A stretch of DNA of 64,000 bases, from positions 1 through 64,000 of the forward strand of contig SADC01000504.1 in NCBI GenBank assembly GCA_004194705.1, in the 5' to 3' direction. Of the stretch, positions 43,986 to 57,600 are shown one piece after another (the first letter of the stretch is position 1; each line of letters opens with the position of its first letter). The translations under genes were made by a program, and so were the position numbers. The notes below the pieces were generated by a model, which worked only from the letters and a program-made list of their open reading frames with translations, did no database searches and was not told the origin of the DNA. The DNA comes from Ditylenchus dipsaci (lineage: Eukaryota > Nematoda > Chromadorea > Rhabditida > Anguinidae).

Positions 43986-46900
43986 ATGCCACTTCACAAG
44001 TCTACAGTTAGTAGCCTAACTCTACTTGAGCGTCTACAAGTAGAGTTGGCTCAACGCAAGCAAGGAGATGCTCCAGTCAACAAGTACTCAGTGGCAGATT
44101 CTGGTCAAGAGCATTACTCTATACGTGCAAAGACTTCAGGGCTGAGTGGTGCAACAGACGAGGAAGAGCAGCATCCACCCGCTACTCATCCAAAATACAA
44201 ATATTCAGAAAATTCGATCATAAGTAGCAGACCTGATTTCGGCGTTTCTGTAAGGTTTTTATTGGCTAATGGTTAACACTCTATAGGCTGCTGATTTCAA
44301 GGTCGTATCTCCAAGATTTCAGGTTCTTTTCCGTGCGGAGTTCTGGGACTGTATGACGATGGCAGTAACAATGGTCTTATAGAAATTTTGTCGCTAGTAG
44401 CGAATACCCCCCCCCCCCAGAATCCGATCTTTAAAAAATGCTCTAGCTACTCTTCGCTACTAGGGTCGAAATTTTTTTTCAAAAATGACCATTTTGCCGT
44501 AAGGGGTTATGATGGTTGTCTGACACCTATGGTATCCGTATCGACCATATCTTTAAAAAAATTCTCACCATGACCGCAATCTAAATGCGGGTCTAGGGCA
44601 ACTTCAGTGCGACAAACACGCAAATCGCATTAGTTTTGCCTCGTGACAATTAGGTTACTTGTTTTGGCATAAGATGGCCCGAATGTAAGGTGTCATACAA
44701 TTCACAAAAAGCCGCAAGGAGAAGGACCTTAAATATTGCATTAGATGCAAGAATATCGAAATTTAGCCGCCTTTACACTGTAAACAAAGTAAATATGAAA
44801 CCTGCCAATTTCAGGACTTGGATACGGACATGGAACGAACTTACCGAGGGAGACACCCATCGAACCTAGATAATTCGCGTAAATTTTCTGAAATGCCTGG
44901 AAATGGCCGGTATCAACAGGAACCCGTTGGTAGAAGAAATCAGTCTACATGTTCCTCCATCAGTCCTTACAAAATTTCTTCCCAACCTTATAACAGAAAG
45001 GCTGCGCCAGTAGCAAAGACTAGTTGGTTTGAGATCAGGGACCGGTATGATGCCGTCGATCATACGGTTATTTCACCTAAGAGAAGCGAACTTAAGGAAG
45101 AACAGCAAAGCAATGGCTTTTCATCTATTTTAAAGAAGTCTTCCGCGACCACATCACCCAGACAAATGAGTACAAGGTGAAAATTTATTTTGCAGTAAGA
45201 TCAGATTAACAAGCCAAAAAAATAATGACGTCGCAAAGCCACACACGGAAAGTTCACTTTTGTACATTTATAAACAATGGGAGCGTAAAAAACCGATAGG
45301 TTTCAAACTTCCTCCAGATCAGTGTTCTTACCTTTATTTGAAGGATTAACAAAGGATTCTGAGAATTCTTTGAAGGATTCTAAGAAGAAATTTACAAAAT
45401 CATAAACAAAAATTAAAAATTTTTATTTCAGTTTTCGATTTCTGTTGTGCGAAAAGTTCAAAAAAGAGATTCTTTTTGAATTTGGTTAGCGTACATAAAA
45501 AGTTTATTTTTTTTCCAGCTCGAAAATCAACTACCCTGGTGAACCAAAAGAATATACGCAGAATACGAGCACCAACTCCAGCAGTGCCAGCAACCTACAT
45601 GACCACTCAGTTCCTTCAACCTCTTCTTTTACCCCTTACATTATTATGGAAAGCTCACCGGAGCGTTCCAAGAAGACTTCCTCGTCTGACTTCACCACCC
45701 ATACGCCTGTATATTCCAGAAAGTTAGAAGCTGTCGAACCATAAGAACAGCTATCCATAGAGCAGTGCCTGTTAAAGTGAGACCAATTGAAGGAGATTTA
45801 TGTGACACGTCCCAGTCTGATTCATCTACTGGCAGCTCATCTACGGCTGCTGAGTATGAGAGGAAAGATGGCAAAGGTAGTTTTTTTACAACTGTAGGCG
45901 GAATTACCAGATAACCTGGTTTATGCAAGAGTTTTTCGATTGTAAGGTACTTCCATGTTTCTCGCCATCTCGGTTTTTTTGAAAAGTGACCAAAATCACC
46001 TCCCGAACTCATTTTTTCTGCTCAACACGATAAAAAAGACATATATAAACACTTTAAGATTGAAAAATTTTAACTTTGCAAGAAAAATTGCCTCCCTCCT
46101 CTCAAGGGTAGATATTCATTTAAGGTACTTTATGGTCATTTTAGGTGATATATCACATTTTTCTTGCTATAGCTGGCCAAAAGACTCTCTTAATGCATTT
46201 TTGATCAAGAGTCTTGCTCGGAATTATGTCTAAGGTAAGTGCGTGCGCGCCTCTCTAACCAACCAAGCCCCTGCGCTCTCTTCCGGGCGCAGGAGGCTTG
46301 CTTGCTTGGGGTTAAGAAGCGAACACACCCATACTTTAGGCACAAATCACGCGAAAGTGACTCTGGATGCATAAAAACATATGTATAGCAGAGTTTTCAC
46401 ATGCCTTAGACCGCAGAAAGTAAAAACTCTTTAAAATCTATTATTTAACCTTTATTTGACTTTAAAAAAGCCCAAAATTAGTGAAAAATACCCTCAGAAG
46501 ACCTTCTTTGCCTCAGTTGCGGGAGGCAACAATTTTTCGACAAACTTCAATTTTTTATTTAGCAGTGTTAAGATAAGTCTCTTCAATCTTTTTTTTTTGC
46601 AGAAAAAATGAGTTCAGAAGGTGATTTTGGGTCAACTTTTCAAATCTGAGTATGGGGATGAATTATAAAAGTGCCTATTTTTATTTATTTTTATTTAGAC
46701 TGATTTAAAGATATTTTTTCCAAAACTTTGCGCTGGTCAGCCTGACTGTGACACATGGCTCAAGCTATGTATATCTATTTCTAATTTTGGCTTGAGAGGG
46801 CCTTTTTCCTGGTATTGAGGTTGTTCAGCCAAAAGAATACCGAACACTTCCTGCTTCTCACGAACTGGATCAAAATTTCACTATTATTTTGTTTGAATAT

Positions 46901-49393
46901 TAAAGAAAATAACGGGTTGCATTTTTAGACAAAAAAAATTACAAGACCGTTTATACCGAGAGCTATACAAGGAACAAATAGATAATATTTTCGGTAAAAA
47001 TCTGACTTCAGACTCAACAACTTGAGTTTACTGTGTCTGACTCTAAGCTGTAACATTTAACTACCGTATTTTCTCTAATAATGACCCCCTCTCTAATAAT
47101 GACCCCCCTATTTTTGACTAGGATTTCAGAGTTAAAGCCATTTCTGATTGACAATTTCGGAATTTTTGAGGGGTTGAAAAATAATGACCCCGGGGTCATT
47201 ATTAAAGAAAATACGGTATACTAACTCTGAGCTGACTCTGAGCTGGAATAAAGTTTGAGCTTAAAAAATATGCTTTTTAATGTTGGAAATTCTTCAAAAT
47301 ACCAAGAGATCCAATTAAGGCAGTTCCCAAACCGTTCAGTCCAGCCAAGGAAGTACGGTCAGACTTGACGATTTCGATCACCAGATGAGGTCATCCACTA
47401 TATCGATCAGCAACAGAATGCAAGTGAATAGCAAAAGCAGCATAAGTGACCCTATTCCATCCATTGCCTCAGCAATCGATTCTGGCAGAGAAAGACAGAA
47501 GTTGGCGGCAGGAGGCACTCGGCTCAGGGAAAAAATCCAAAACCATAAAACTGGTAAGCGCTTAACTTTGACTTTTATGGCGAAATAAGGCTTAGATAGG
47601 GCTGAATTGATCGATCAAGTAAGGAAGTTTGACCTGTCGTTGAGAAATCTGTCAAATTTCTTCAATTAAAATGCGCTTTTTAATAGTTAACTTATGAGGA
47701 ACCTAGTATAGAATACTCAACGAAGGCATATGGGCATATCCGAACAAACTGGCGCTACTAAGAATTCGCTATAGTTATCGTTTCTCTTATTTTGTTTGCT
47801 GTTTTCTGTGCTTTAGAGTGAATAAAATCTGTTGTTACCGTCTTAGAATGGCTTTGTTGTTGGCGTTTCCAAGGCTTTGCACCCAAAAATTCGAAAAATG
47901 GGCAGCAGCGGGGTTACGTTAACCGATTTTTTTTAATGTTAACGTAATTTTGAATCACCCTGTATAAATATGTCATTGACTTAATTTGATTTACCGTATT
48001 TCCTCTAATTGCCGCCCGGGGCGCTTATTTTCCGATCTACCTCTAGGGGGCGGCAATTAGAGGGGGCGGCAATTAGAAGGGGGGCGCTTATTTTCGATCA
48101 TAAATTTGAAGTAATTTACCACTCCACAATGAAAGTTTTTATCCTATTTTCAAATTTTTATGATTTTTGGCAGAAATTTTAGGCCAATTTGTGTTTGTCC
48201 AGGGCAGCCAATTAAAGGCAGGGAAAAGTGCATATATATATAGGTAGGTCGTAGGTCACAGGTTCGACTACTACCGGCTGCACACCATTTATTTTATTAA
48301 TAATTTTGTGTAAAAGTCATCCTCGGCTCTTGACTATCCGACAAGACTATAAACGCATGGTTTCACACCTAGTGTAGCTTATTCGTAAGCTAAAAAATAG
48401 GCTATAGATAATAGGCTATAGATAATCACGGGTTTCGAGGTTTCTTTTCGACCAGTCACACGTTTCATACACAGTAATAAAGCCAAGATTATGAGCTTTC
48501 ATTTGAGCTATCATATAGGGTAGAAGGTAATAATTTGTTAGAGCTATGATTTTAAAACTTTTACTGATGTCCAATATAATACAGCCAGTCATGTGCATGA
48601 AATATCCAAATTACAGCATTTGCTGACAGTGAAGCTGAAAGTGGTCGCAATTGATTGGTTAATTGATATTCCCATTGAGGATTTTATCGAATTGGACATG
48701 GTTCAATGTTTTCTTAAATTTTAGCTCTTACTTAATACAAACTTTTTATCTGTATGATAGCTTAAATGAAAGCTGATGATCTTAGCTACATTCTGACACC
48801 AAACTTGTAAATAAAAGGAGAACAAAAATAAGGTCTGCAGCCAGTGGTAGTCGAACCTGTGACCTAAGGCGATGCGTATATAAATTCCATCGCCCTCCCC
48901 CCCCCCCCCCTTTTTGAGGTAGACCTGTTGTTGTAGACTTATTGTTCAAGTGAATATTTTTCGATCCTGCTTGACATATACCTCTTCAGCCAACAATGAT
49001 CTTGGACACATCTTCTTATTGATAACTAACCGCCAAAAAAATTTGCAAAAAAAGGTTAAACACGGTTTCAAAAATAGGGGGGGGGGGGATGGGCGGCAAT
49101 TAGAGGGGGGGTGGGGGCGGCAATTGGAGGGGGGGGGCGGCAATTAGAGGAAATACGGTATGTCATGCAGGTTTGTACGTATGAGTTGCATTGGACACAT
49201 TAAGTTTGACCATCTACAGTGCTGTCATCTAACATACAAACGCCCTATTTTGTATAAATAAATGTTCCTAATGAAGAGTCAAATAGGGCATTTAACCAGT
49301 CAATTGACTGGTCAAATAGACAACCTAGTTTTGATAGTAATATTTTGTATTTTTTTAGGATCCGATGGGATTAGACCAGATCTTCGCCATTGA
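43986..49393 (+). CDS. Ser-rich disordered protein (6 exons, 404 aa)
   Basis: The exons are 43986-44249, 44815-45176, 45519-45722, 45761-45876, 47320-47553 and 49359-49393. Phases agree at all junctions and the coding sum is 1215 nt. It includes one 38-nt intron (45723-45760). The protein starts MPLHKSTVSSLTLLERLQVE with a short amphipathic helix, then is dominated by Ser, Thr, Lys and Glu (FSSILKKSSATTSPRQ, ESSPERSKKTSSS) and ends near GTRLREKIQNHKTG. I recognise no folded domain; a regulated cytoplasmic scaffold is only a guess. The ATG follows TTTTCAG with no gap, so it is either a trans-spliced start (downstream gene of an operon with the four-TM gene) or an internal exon of that gene. 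AATAAA lies at 49541. Large repeat insertions fill introns 4 and 5. Confidence 0.75.
45950..46650. mobile_element. Foldback element with GC-rich hairpin core
   Basis: The outer arms pair (CAAAATCACCTCCCGAACTC near 45990 and GAGTTCAGAAGGTGATTTTG near 46609). The core at 46205-46440 carries AACCAACCAAGCCCCTGCGC facing GCGCAGGAGGCTTG, plus CGCGAAAGTGACTCTGGATG. It sits in an intron of the Ser-rich gene. Confidence 0.7.
47062..47218. mobile_element. TACCGTA-type MITE (AATAATGACCCC)
   Basis: The ends TACCGTATTTTCTCTAATAA and TTATTAAAGAAAATACGGTA are inverted, with GACCCC / GGGGTC inside. The element is 157 bp and intronic. Confidence 0.87.
47992..49160. mobile_element. Long TACCGTA-type element (AATTGCCGCCC) with tRNA-like inner motif
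   Basis: The ends TACCGTATTTCCTCTAATTG and CAATTAGAGGAAATACGGTA are inverted, with several GGGGGCGGCAATTAGAGG units near both ends. Inside, AGGTCACAGGTTCGACTACT (about 48246) and its complement near 48853 face each other, so the interior is also palindromic. Poly-G/C runs at 48895-48911 and 49078-49088 may be unreliable in length. It lies in the last intron of the Ser-rich gene. Confidence 0.85.
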
Positions 49394-51257
49394 GGCATTC
49401 AACAGAGCTGAAAACAGAAACTAACTTGACAGAAGTGCCGCCACCTAGTCAAGTGACCCAGTTCTGAAAAATCGTTTTATTTATTTTCGAGTAGGTGTGA
49501 TGTAAATAGAAAAACTTTGTAAATTGTGAATTGAAACTCCAATAAAGAACTATTTTGCTAGTGTTAGATTTGATTCCAAAATGTAAGACTTAAAAAAATC
49601 ATTTATGGCACTTCTCATGGTGACGCGTATAGTTGTCGGCAATCACAAAATTTCATATTTTCAACAGTTTCGGATACCGTATAATAAATGAATATGCGGT
49701 TCAGGAAAATAACTTGAACATCACGTCAAAAAAATACACTTTTCAACCATAAATGCCTACTTTTTAACCTGAAACGCATACGTTGACTAGAAGTTAGTTT
49801 TTAAATATTAATTCCTTAAATTCACCAGAAAGTGAGAGAAAAATCTAGTTCGACGCAAAGTTCGTGTTCAGAATGGGGGCACTTATTGGGTTGGGGGCGG
49901 GTTTTCAATTATTTAAAAATATTGTTTAAACGACTCCTAAGTAACTTTTATATGCTTAAAACGGTACTTATCCCGTTCACCAACAAAACCTTCCTTAAAA
50001 CGATAAAAAAGTTATTTCTGACATTTTTTCACACAATAAATGGATTTTTTGAAAAAAAATTTGGCCGAAATTCTACTTTTCGCCTTGGTCCCCGAGGCAT
50101 TCCAACCTGAAAGGGTACTTGGATACCCAAAAAGATGGAATTTGAACATATTTTGTTTACTCTAAGTATGCAAGCCCTTGCGGCCCGAAGGGGGCACAGG
50201 GGCATGAGGGTTAGAGATGGCGCACTCACTCACCTTATACATGATTCAGAGCAAAACTCTTGATCAAAAATGCATATAGAGACTGTGCTTGCCCAGCCCA
50301 AGTGATCAAAACAGGATAAAATACTCAAAAATGACCAAACCATAGACGGGACCGAGGCAAAAATTGACCAAAACCTAAGAGGGACATTTTGCAAACGAAA
50401 AAAAAATTCGAAAAATGTCCTTCCCACACTTTTCTCGCCGTTTCTATCGTTTAAACGGCTTAAAAATACATAGACCTCGAAAAAAACGCATTATCGGGCT
50501 AACTTAAATAGTGTTCTCCTGCCAAATTTACTTATTCTAGCTCATCATACTTCATAAATTTATATTTATGAATAAATAAAAATCTAATAAGTAATTGTAG
50601 AGAAGAAGAAAGATTGCCTTACAAGTAAATTTCGTCCTGAAATGAAAAGTGCGGGAAACATACATGTTCAAATCAAATTTTTGGTAGTTTTGAATAAAAA
50701 GCAAAAAATTAGTTAATCCATTAGAATCTCCATTACTTTGTTGCTCATCCCTTACGCTTGACATCTTGTGTAACTGTGCCTGATTGCCATCGTTTCGACA
50801 TCTTTTTGGCGAACCCTAGGATGACAAGGTCAAAAGTCCCAACCAGTATTGTCAGACCGTAGTGATATTGTATATATTATTTTTAACATGATGATGGGTT
50901 ACACAGTCATATATACACCCTTTAAGAAGGTTTCATAATTGTGATCTGAAACCACCTCTTGATCAAATTTAAAGCCAAATAAACCTGCAACTGTGTAACC
51001 AAAGGTTAACAGTCTTACAAAGAAATTATTTCGTTTTGATCAAGAATGGATCACATTGGCACAAAAGACTGATTTCAAATAGACATAACTCTTTTCTTGA
51101 CATGATTTTGAAAAATATTTCCAGCACTTGATCTTATCGAAAAATTAGTTCAGCTTACAGCGCCTACTTGGTGTAGCCAAGTAGGCACGTTCTCCCTGTC
51201 AAATTTTTTTCTACCTATAAGCCCCAATATCAAATCTTTTTAAATGGTGTAGGTAAA
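49394..51257. other. Intergenic, one partial GC-hairpin-family repeat
   Basis: 50090-50330 carries pieces of the GC-hairpin family (CTTGCGGCCCGAAGGGGGCA; CTCTTGATCAAAAATGCATA). The frames at 49832-50110 and 50552-50764 do not look coding. No RNA gene was seen. Confidence 0.4.
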
Positions 51258-51303
51258 ATGGCCAGAAACAATTTGGTGACTCTAGCCTTCTTTGCGTCTG
51301 AAA

Positions 51304-51487
51304 TTTCTGGTTGCGCCTATGACAATGCCAAAACTATGTTCATTGTCTGGGGTATTCGTACTGTGGGTGGCCAGCGTGGCAGTCAGCCTGAGCGTTGCCA
51401 TAAACATAGCAGAGTGGCGAAATTGCGAGCCATCAATTTTCCGGCGCACAATTTTTCGGCCCGCAATTTTCGCCCCTCCGGCTTAGC
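51304..51487 (+). CDS. Possible short N-terminal exon with membrane segment, doubtful
   Basis: A frame from ATG at about 51319 reads MTMPKLCSLSGVFVLWVASV and VAVSLSVAINIAEWRN, a good signal or anchor segment. It is followed by GCACAATTTTTCGGCCCGCA, which is repeat-like (compare 59640-59820). It could be a 5' exon of the next gene, but a membrane anchor is not expected in a USP37-like enzyme. Confidence 0.25.
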
Positions 51488-51644
51488 AGGTCACAAAAAG
51501 ATCAATGTTTTTCACATCACATGCCAAATGAAATTTTAGCTAAAAGCATATCAAATAATGACAAGAAAAAAATCCGTGTTTTTTTTAAATACGCAAATTT
51601 ATTTTTTCACGCGTACTGTCTAAAGGAATTTTTCCAAGTTTCAG

Positions 51645-54600
51645 CATGACACAGGAGCACAAAGTCATTTTGAAATTCTGTGCCAAAAAATTAGCGTCCC
51701 TCAGGCTGTGAATACTTTAACCAGGTTGCCTTCTCACGAGGGTGGTTTGGAATACGACAGCCAAACTGACTACTTCAGCATTTACTGGAATAAAAATGGG
51801 GAGCGCATCAAACAAGTAATTTTTTTTGAATATTTTGCCTGTGTTTTTTTGAATTATCAAAAATTTTATAGAAGAAAGGTTTCTTCAGCAAAGAGGTCAG
51901 AATGAAAAATGAACGCATGTCCAATGGAACAACTTATGTGATCTGTCTTACTCAGAGTAGGGAAGTCCGTCTGACAGATTTAAGCAGGCAAGATAAGGAG
52001 CAATTGCACCAACTACTATTGGCCAGAACAAAAGGTACAAAATGTCTTAGGCCGGCCAATTTCTAGCCTAAGTTGAACTTCGGGGTATTTTACCAAATAA
52101 AACAAAAAATCGTACGGGCCGACATGACCCCTCAAATAACCCCCTCTTGGAGTAGCTGAAAATATTCGATTGTAGGAAAACTAAAATCTAACCATTAGTA
52201 TTTCACCCAGAATATTAAAATATTCGAACACGGTTTGATAAAACCAAAACAGCGAATTTATTATCCAAAACCTCAAGACTAACGTACTTTCTTTTTGAAC
52301 ACGAATTTAGGACGCTACTTGCATATACTCCCCCCCCCAATTAACTTTTTTAAAAGTGTTTTAAAACACCTTATATCGACTTAAAATCGCCTCAGGAGTT
52401 CAAGAAAGATCTTGCTCGGAATTATGTCTAAGGTAAGTGAGTGCGCGCATCTCTAACCAACCAAGCCCCCTGCGCCCCCTTCGGGGCGCAGGGGCTTGGT
52501 TGGTTAGAGATGCGCACACCCATATACCTTAGACGCAAATCACTCGAAAGTGACTCTGGATGCATAAAAATGTATGCATACCAGAGTTTATTAATGCGGT
52601 AGGCCCCAGTCCACAAAACTATGTTCAGCATCTTCCTTTTTGTTCAAAATTGGCCCCTTTTTGGTCTGTTTCCACCTAATACAGCCTTAAATCCCTCGAA
52701 AATGGTCAAAATGGATACTTTTCGGTGGTCCGGAAACTCGATTTTTTATTTGCCAGAACTCAAAAATAATGTCTTTTTTGAGCTTCTGAGGTGATTTTAG
52801 ATCGATATAGGGTGTTTGGGAACATTTTAAAAAAAAAAGTTCGTTTGGGGGGGGGGGTATATGCAAGTAGCGCCGAATTTAGTTAATTAGGACGCTACTC
52901 GGTAATAGTGAGAGTTCGAGTCAGAATTTTCGAGTGAATTTCAGGGGTTATTTGATGGAGGCGGGGGGGGGGGGGGTTATTTGGAGGGCGGGGTGTTATT
53001 AGCGGTATTTACGGTACGGGCCTGATTATAGTTAATAAATTTCTATATAAATTTGGACTAGGTTATCCGTTACGTTTTTAATAAATCGGATTGTTTCAAA
53101 TTTTTATCAATACAAAGCCGGAAAAGTTCAACCTTAAGTTGAGCTACAAGTTTTTGGCTACCTTTTGAGCTACTGAACAATCTATTTTAGCGATTGCTCA
53201 GCGACTAGTATCAATTTCAAACCTCAGAGTCATCGGTTTTTGATGGTAATTCCACTTTTTAGGCACGTTCTTGAGTTTTTAAAACTTTTTCGGTACTAAG
53301 TCGGAAGAAACTCAACGTTAAATGTAGAGCGACCTTTTAGCTACATTCTGAGCTTTTGAACGAATTGATTCAGCAATTTTTCCAATGGCTTTTTCACGTA
53401 CTTCGAGTTCGTTTTTGAGTTCGAGTTCGGATCAAGGGTATTCACGTAGCGAAAAATCCGAACTCGCACTCGAACACGATCTCAAACTCGAAGTACTTGA
53501 ACAAGCTATAAGATGAGTATAAATTTTTAGCCTCAAAGTTATTGTCTGCATCGCAAAACTGGCACCGGACACCAACCTCCGTCCGGAAAAGATCAAATTT
53601 TACTGTTCGTTGAATCTACACGACTATGGATATAAAGTCATGATGTTCGAAATAAATACCGTATTTCCTCTAATAAGCGCCCCCGCTCTAATAAGCGCCC
53701 CCTCTCGACTTTGAGAATCTGGATATCAATGTAGAAGCGATATTTTGCAAAGCTGTTTGATGCATTTTCTTAACTCCCACGAGCTGTACCGATTCCACTT
53801 TCAAGATTTTGGTTGAGCACCCAAAAAATCTCGAAATCGAATTCCAATTTTTCCGATTTTTGGGGTTTGAAAAATAAGCGCCCCGGGCGCTTATTAAAGG
53901 AAATACGGTAAGCACAACCTCTGTCTCCTCAAATCGAGACATATTTTGCAAAAAATTTATTGGAGCCTAAAAATGTTTTCAGGAGTCTACTTTTTTCAGC
54001 AATTGCCCTGGAACCGCCAAAAGCAGTAGTCAAAGAGGAGCAAAAAGAGAAAAGAAAACCTTCATGCGATTCCAAATCCAGTTTTGCCTTGAGTGCCTAC
54101 GACACACCGTCCTCTTCCAACAAGGCAAAGCCAGAGAACGGAACTATCGACCTGACTAAAAGCAAACCCAAAAGGTGGGTTTCTATAATGCCGATTTTTA
54201 AATAACTGAAAAATGCCCATTTTCCAGATCTTTTCGTGAACTCCTTGTCCTTCACTCAAACAAAAAAGTTGAGTCTGTCAAGTCAGAAGTGCCCAAAGCA
54301 GAGACGCCTATTCCTCCAGTCAGCAGTCGACTTTCAACAAATGCAAACAGGATTGCTCCACAAAACACTCCGATCACCTCAAGGGTTTCCATCGGAAAGT
54401 AGAATATTTTATGTCATTTGGTGCATAGTGAACGAAATATGTTTTTTCAGAGATTTGGCCAAGCGAAAGTTCTCACTAACAAGCCGAACATCAAAAAGTC
54501 CTGAGCGTAAATCTACCCTGACCAGTCGACTCTCCTACAGTCCAGTGGCGAAAACTTCAAGAGCTAGATCGTAAGTATTTACAAAACAACTGGATTCACA

Positions 54601-57600
54601 AAATATTTTGGAGCCGAAAAGATAAAATTTTCACATAGGCTCTGCTACTACTTCACAAACAGCTTACCGTTCGTGCAAATCGTACTTAAGTTTCCGCTAT
54701 GTTTATTAGGAACAAAAAGGGTCATACTGTCAGACAAGTTTGTAGCATTAAAAGCTATAGAGCGATGGAAGCCTTCGAATTTGTTGGGACATGTCGACCC
54801 ACGGAAAATTTATGCGCTCTTTATGTATATAAATATTTTTGTGCAGGTTGCGGGATGGAAAGTGCAATTCCGCGAAGACATATTTGGATCAAGTGAAGTC
54901 GCTTCTAAAAAAGAAATCGGGTTATAAATAAATAAATAAACAAAGTTTGTGCATTTCTTTAAGTAACTTTAACACGCAAAAGGCTGGGTGTGCCAAACTA
55001 TGAGTTTTGTGCAGGATTTCACGCTGAACCTAAGGTTGGAAAGAATTGCAAACGGGACGGATGCTAACGTTTGAAACGGCTTTTTTGAATCTCTTCACCT
55101 GTTAGCAACCCTGAATTCTGCCACCATATTCTTTTGTGGGATTCTGAATCGAATTTGTGAAAAAATTTACCCCCTTTAGTAAATTTTTTATAGCAAATCC
55201 CAAAAAAACTAAGTTTCAGGCGCTTTTGGCGGTAAAATCCCAACTGGCAGCCCTTCCAACTGGCAGCCCCCAACTGGCAGCCCTCCCAACTGGCAGCCCC
55301 AACTGGCAGCCTTCCCAACTGGCAGCCCCGACTGGCAGCTTTTTTTCGAATTTTATAGCCCTGACACGGAAAAATGTTTCAAATTAAAAAGCCGTCGTGT
55401 GTCTGTTCTAGTATTGGCACTTCTTTAGTCCCCACCCATACCCGGATATTTCAAAAATGACCCAAAATCATCTCCCGAACTCATTTTTCTGCACAATTTG
55501 GATTGTATGAAAAACATTTTTTTAAAATTTGGTTATATGAGGGGGGGGACTAAAGAAATATTACTAAACACTTGAGGATTTTGAACAGTTTTTTCTTTCT
55601 GGGGCCTACCGCATGAATAAACTCTGGTATGCATATGTTTTTATGCATCCGAAGTCATTTTCGAGTGATTTGTGTCTCAGGCATGTGTGTGTGCGCATCT
55701 CAACCCCTAAGCCACCAAGCCCCTGCGCCCCCGAAGGGGGCGCAGGGGGCTCGGTTGGTTAGAGATGCGCGCACACACATGCCTGAGACATAATTCCGAG
55801 CAAGACTCTTAATCAAAAATGCATTTAGAGACTCTTTTGCCCAGCTCCAGCAAGAAAAATGTGATAAATCACTAAAAAATTACCCTAAACAAAGAATGAA
55901 TCTGAAAAGTGCCAATTGTGGCTGAAAAGTGCCACCTTTTGGCTGAAAAGGGCCACTCTTCAGCTAAAAGAAATGAAGTGAGAGTTTTTCTGTCAGTTGG
56001 GGGCTGCCAGTCGGGGCTGCCAGTTGGGAAGGCTGCCAGTTGGGGGCTGCCAGTTGGGAGGGCTGCCAGTTGGGGCTGCCAGTTGGGAGGGCTGCCAGTT
56101 GGGGGCTGCCAGTTGGGAGGCTGCCAGTTGGGGGCTGCCAGTTGGAACGGCTGCCAGTTGGGTGTCGTTCCTTCTGGCCATCTGGGGTGGGATTCTGAGG
56201 GATTCAAGTCACTTTCCGACTAAAAAATCCATTCCCACAGACCTTGACTAAAAATGTGAAATGCGATAAGTAAATAATTTTGCGATGAAAAAATACTTTT
56301 TTTGCGGGAAAATCAAACGGTGAGAAAAAATATTATCCGTCAAAAATTGTTTTTAGACCATCATGTGAGCGAAAATCGTATATGGCAGATGAACAAGACA
56401 CCCCACCTTGTTTGACTGGAATGGAAAGATGGGTTACACAAAGACCTTCGACTAGCAGCGCTCTTTCTAAATCCTCATTTTTCTTTGATGGCAAGAGGAA
56501 AATTCAGGGGTAACTAATTTGTTTTATTGCACTAAATAAATCTCAAATAAACTTTTCCAGCCTATCCAACGTGGGCAACAGCTGCTATATGGGTTCCGTG
56601 GTGCAAGCTCTTTTTCACCTGGACTTCACCACTGATTTGTGCAAGCTGATTCAGCGCTGGACTAACTACTATTCCCGATCTGACGAAAAAGCACCTTTCT
56701 CACAGTAAATTTTACTTCACACTGCCACTCATTTATCATCGTCGAAAGCAGCACGTTGAACGACTTGTATTCACTACCTCGTTTCCATAGAAATTGGGAT
56801 CCGATAACAGAGCAACCATAGAAGTAGGAAGTCGGATCTCGAAGTCTTTGCTATCCGGCAGTAGCGTGAAAATTTTTAAATTATCTTTCTACCGGCAAAG
56901 TTCTGCAGACCTTACAGTCAACTACGCTTTTTTGTATTCTAGAACCTTCGCAGCTGGTCGGGGGAAAGTTCAGCAAAGACCCAAATTAGCTAGCAAATTT
57001 TGATGGGGTCAGAAATATTCATTCATTCATTCGGTTACTTATTTATATAAATTCTTTGTTTATATGAATTTCAGAAAGAAAATTTTTTCAGAGATTTTGA
57101 AAAAGTTCCTTGCTGAACTTGCAGCTTTAATTTTCTGTTCAAATTTGAATACTGAACCTTGAAGAAGAATTTTAGTTGAACTACCGTATATTCTCTATTA
57201 GAAGACCACTCTCTAATAGACGCTCACCTCTCCTATATTTGACAAAAATCTCAAAAAAGACCATTTCTGATTAAAGATTTTCGGGGATTCAAAAATAGAC
57301 TCCCACAGGCCTCTAATAAAAAATGTGCGGTGTCTAGTTTCCGCTGGAACATCTCAAAATGAATTTTTAGAGCTTTTGTGGCTCTTTTCAAGTCGAAATC
57401 AGAGCTAGTTCGTGAATCTATCAAAGACATGCGTGCTATCATCAACGATTTGGGCAAGTTTAGCGGTAGTAAAGAAGAGGTATGGCTTTGTTGAAAAAAA
57501 GTTTTCTTAAAATTGCTAGTTAAAAAAATTTAGGATGCCCACGAGTTTTTTGTCTTCATTTTGACGGAAATACAACGAGAAATGAGTGAGCTGAAAAAAA

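Noticed and set aside
44388..44573. 61-codon plus-strand frame in an intron of the Ser-rich gene
   Set aside because: It lies between two phase-matched exons, contains a poly-C run and shows no domain.
48946..49147. Pro/Arg-rich and Gly-rich frames on opposite strands
   Set aside because: They come from the GGGGGCGGCAATTAG end repeats and poly-G runs of a MITE.
55872..56251. Several overlapping 60-110 codon frames on both strands
   Set aside because: They are readings of the CAACTGGCAGCC repeat; composition is NWQP or CQLG periodic with no domain.
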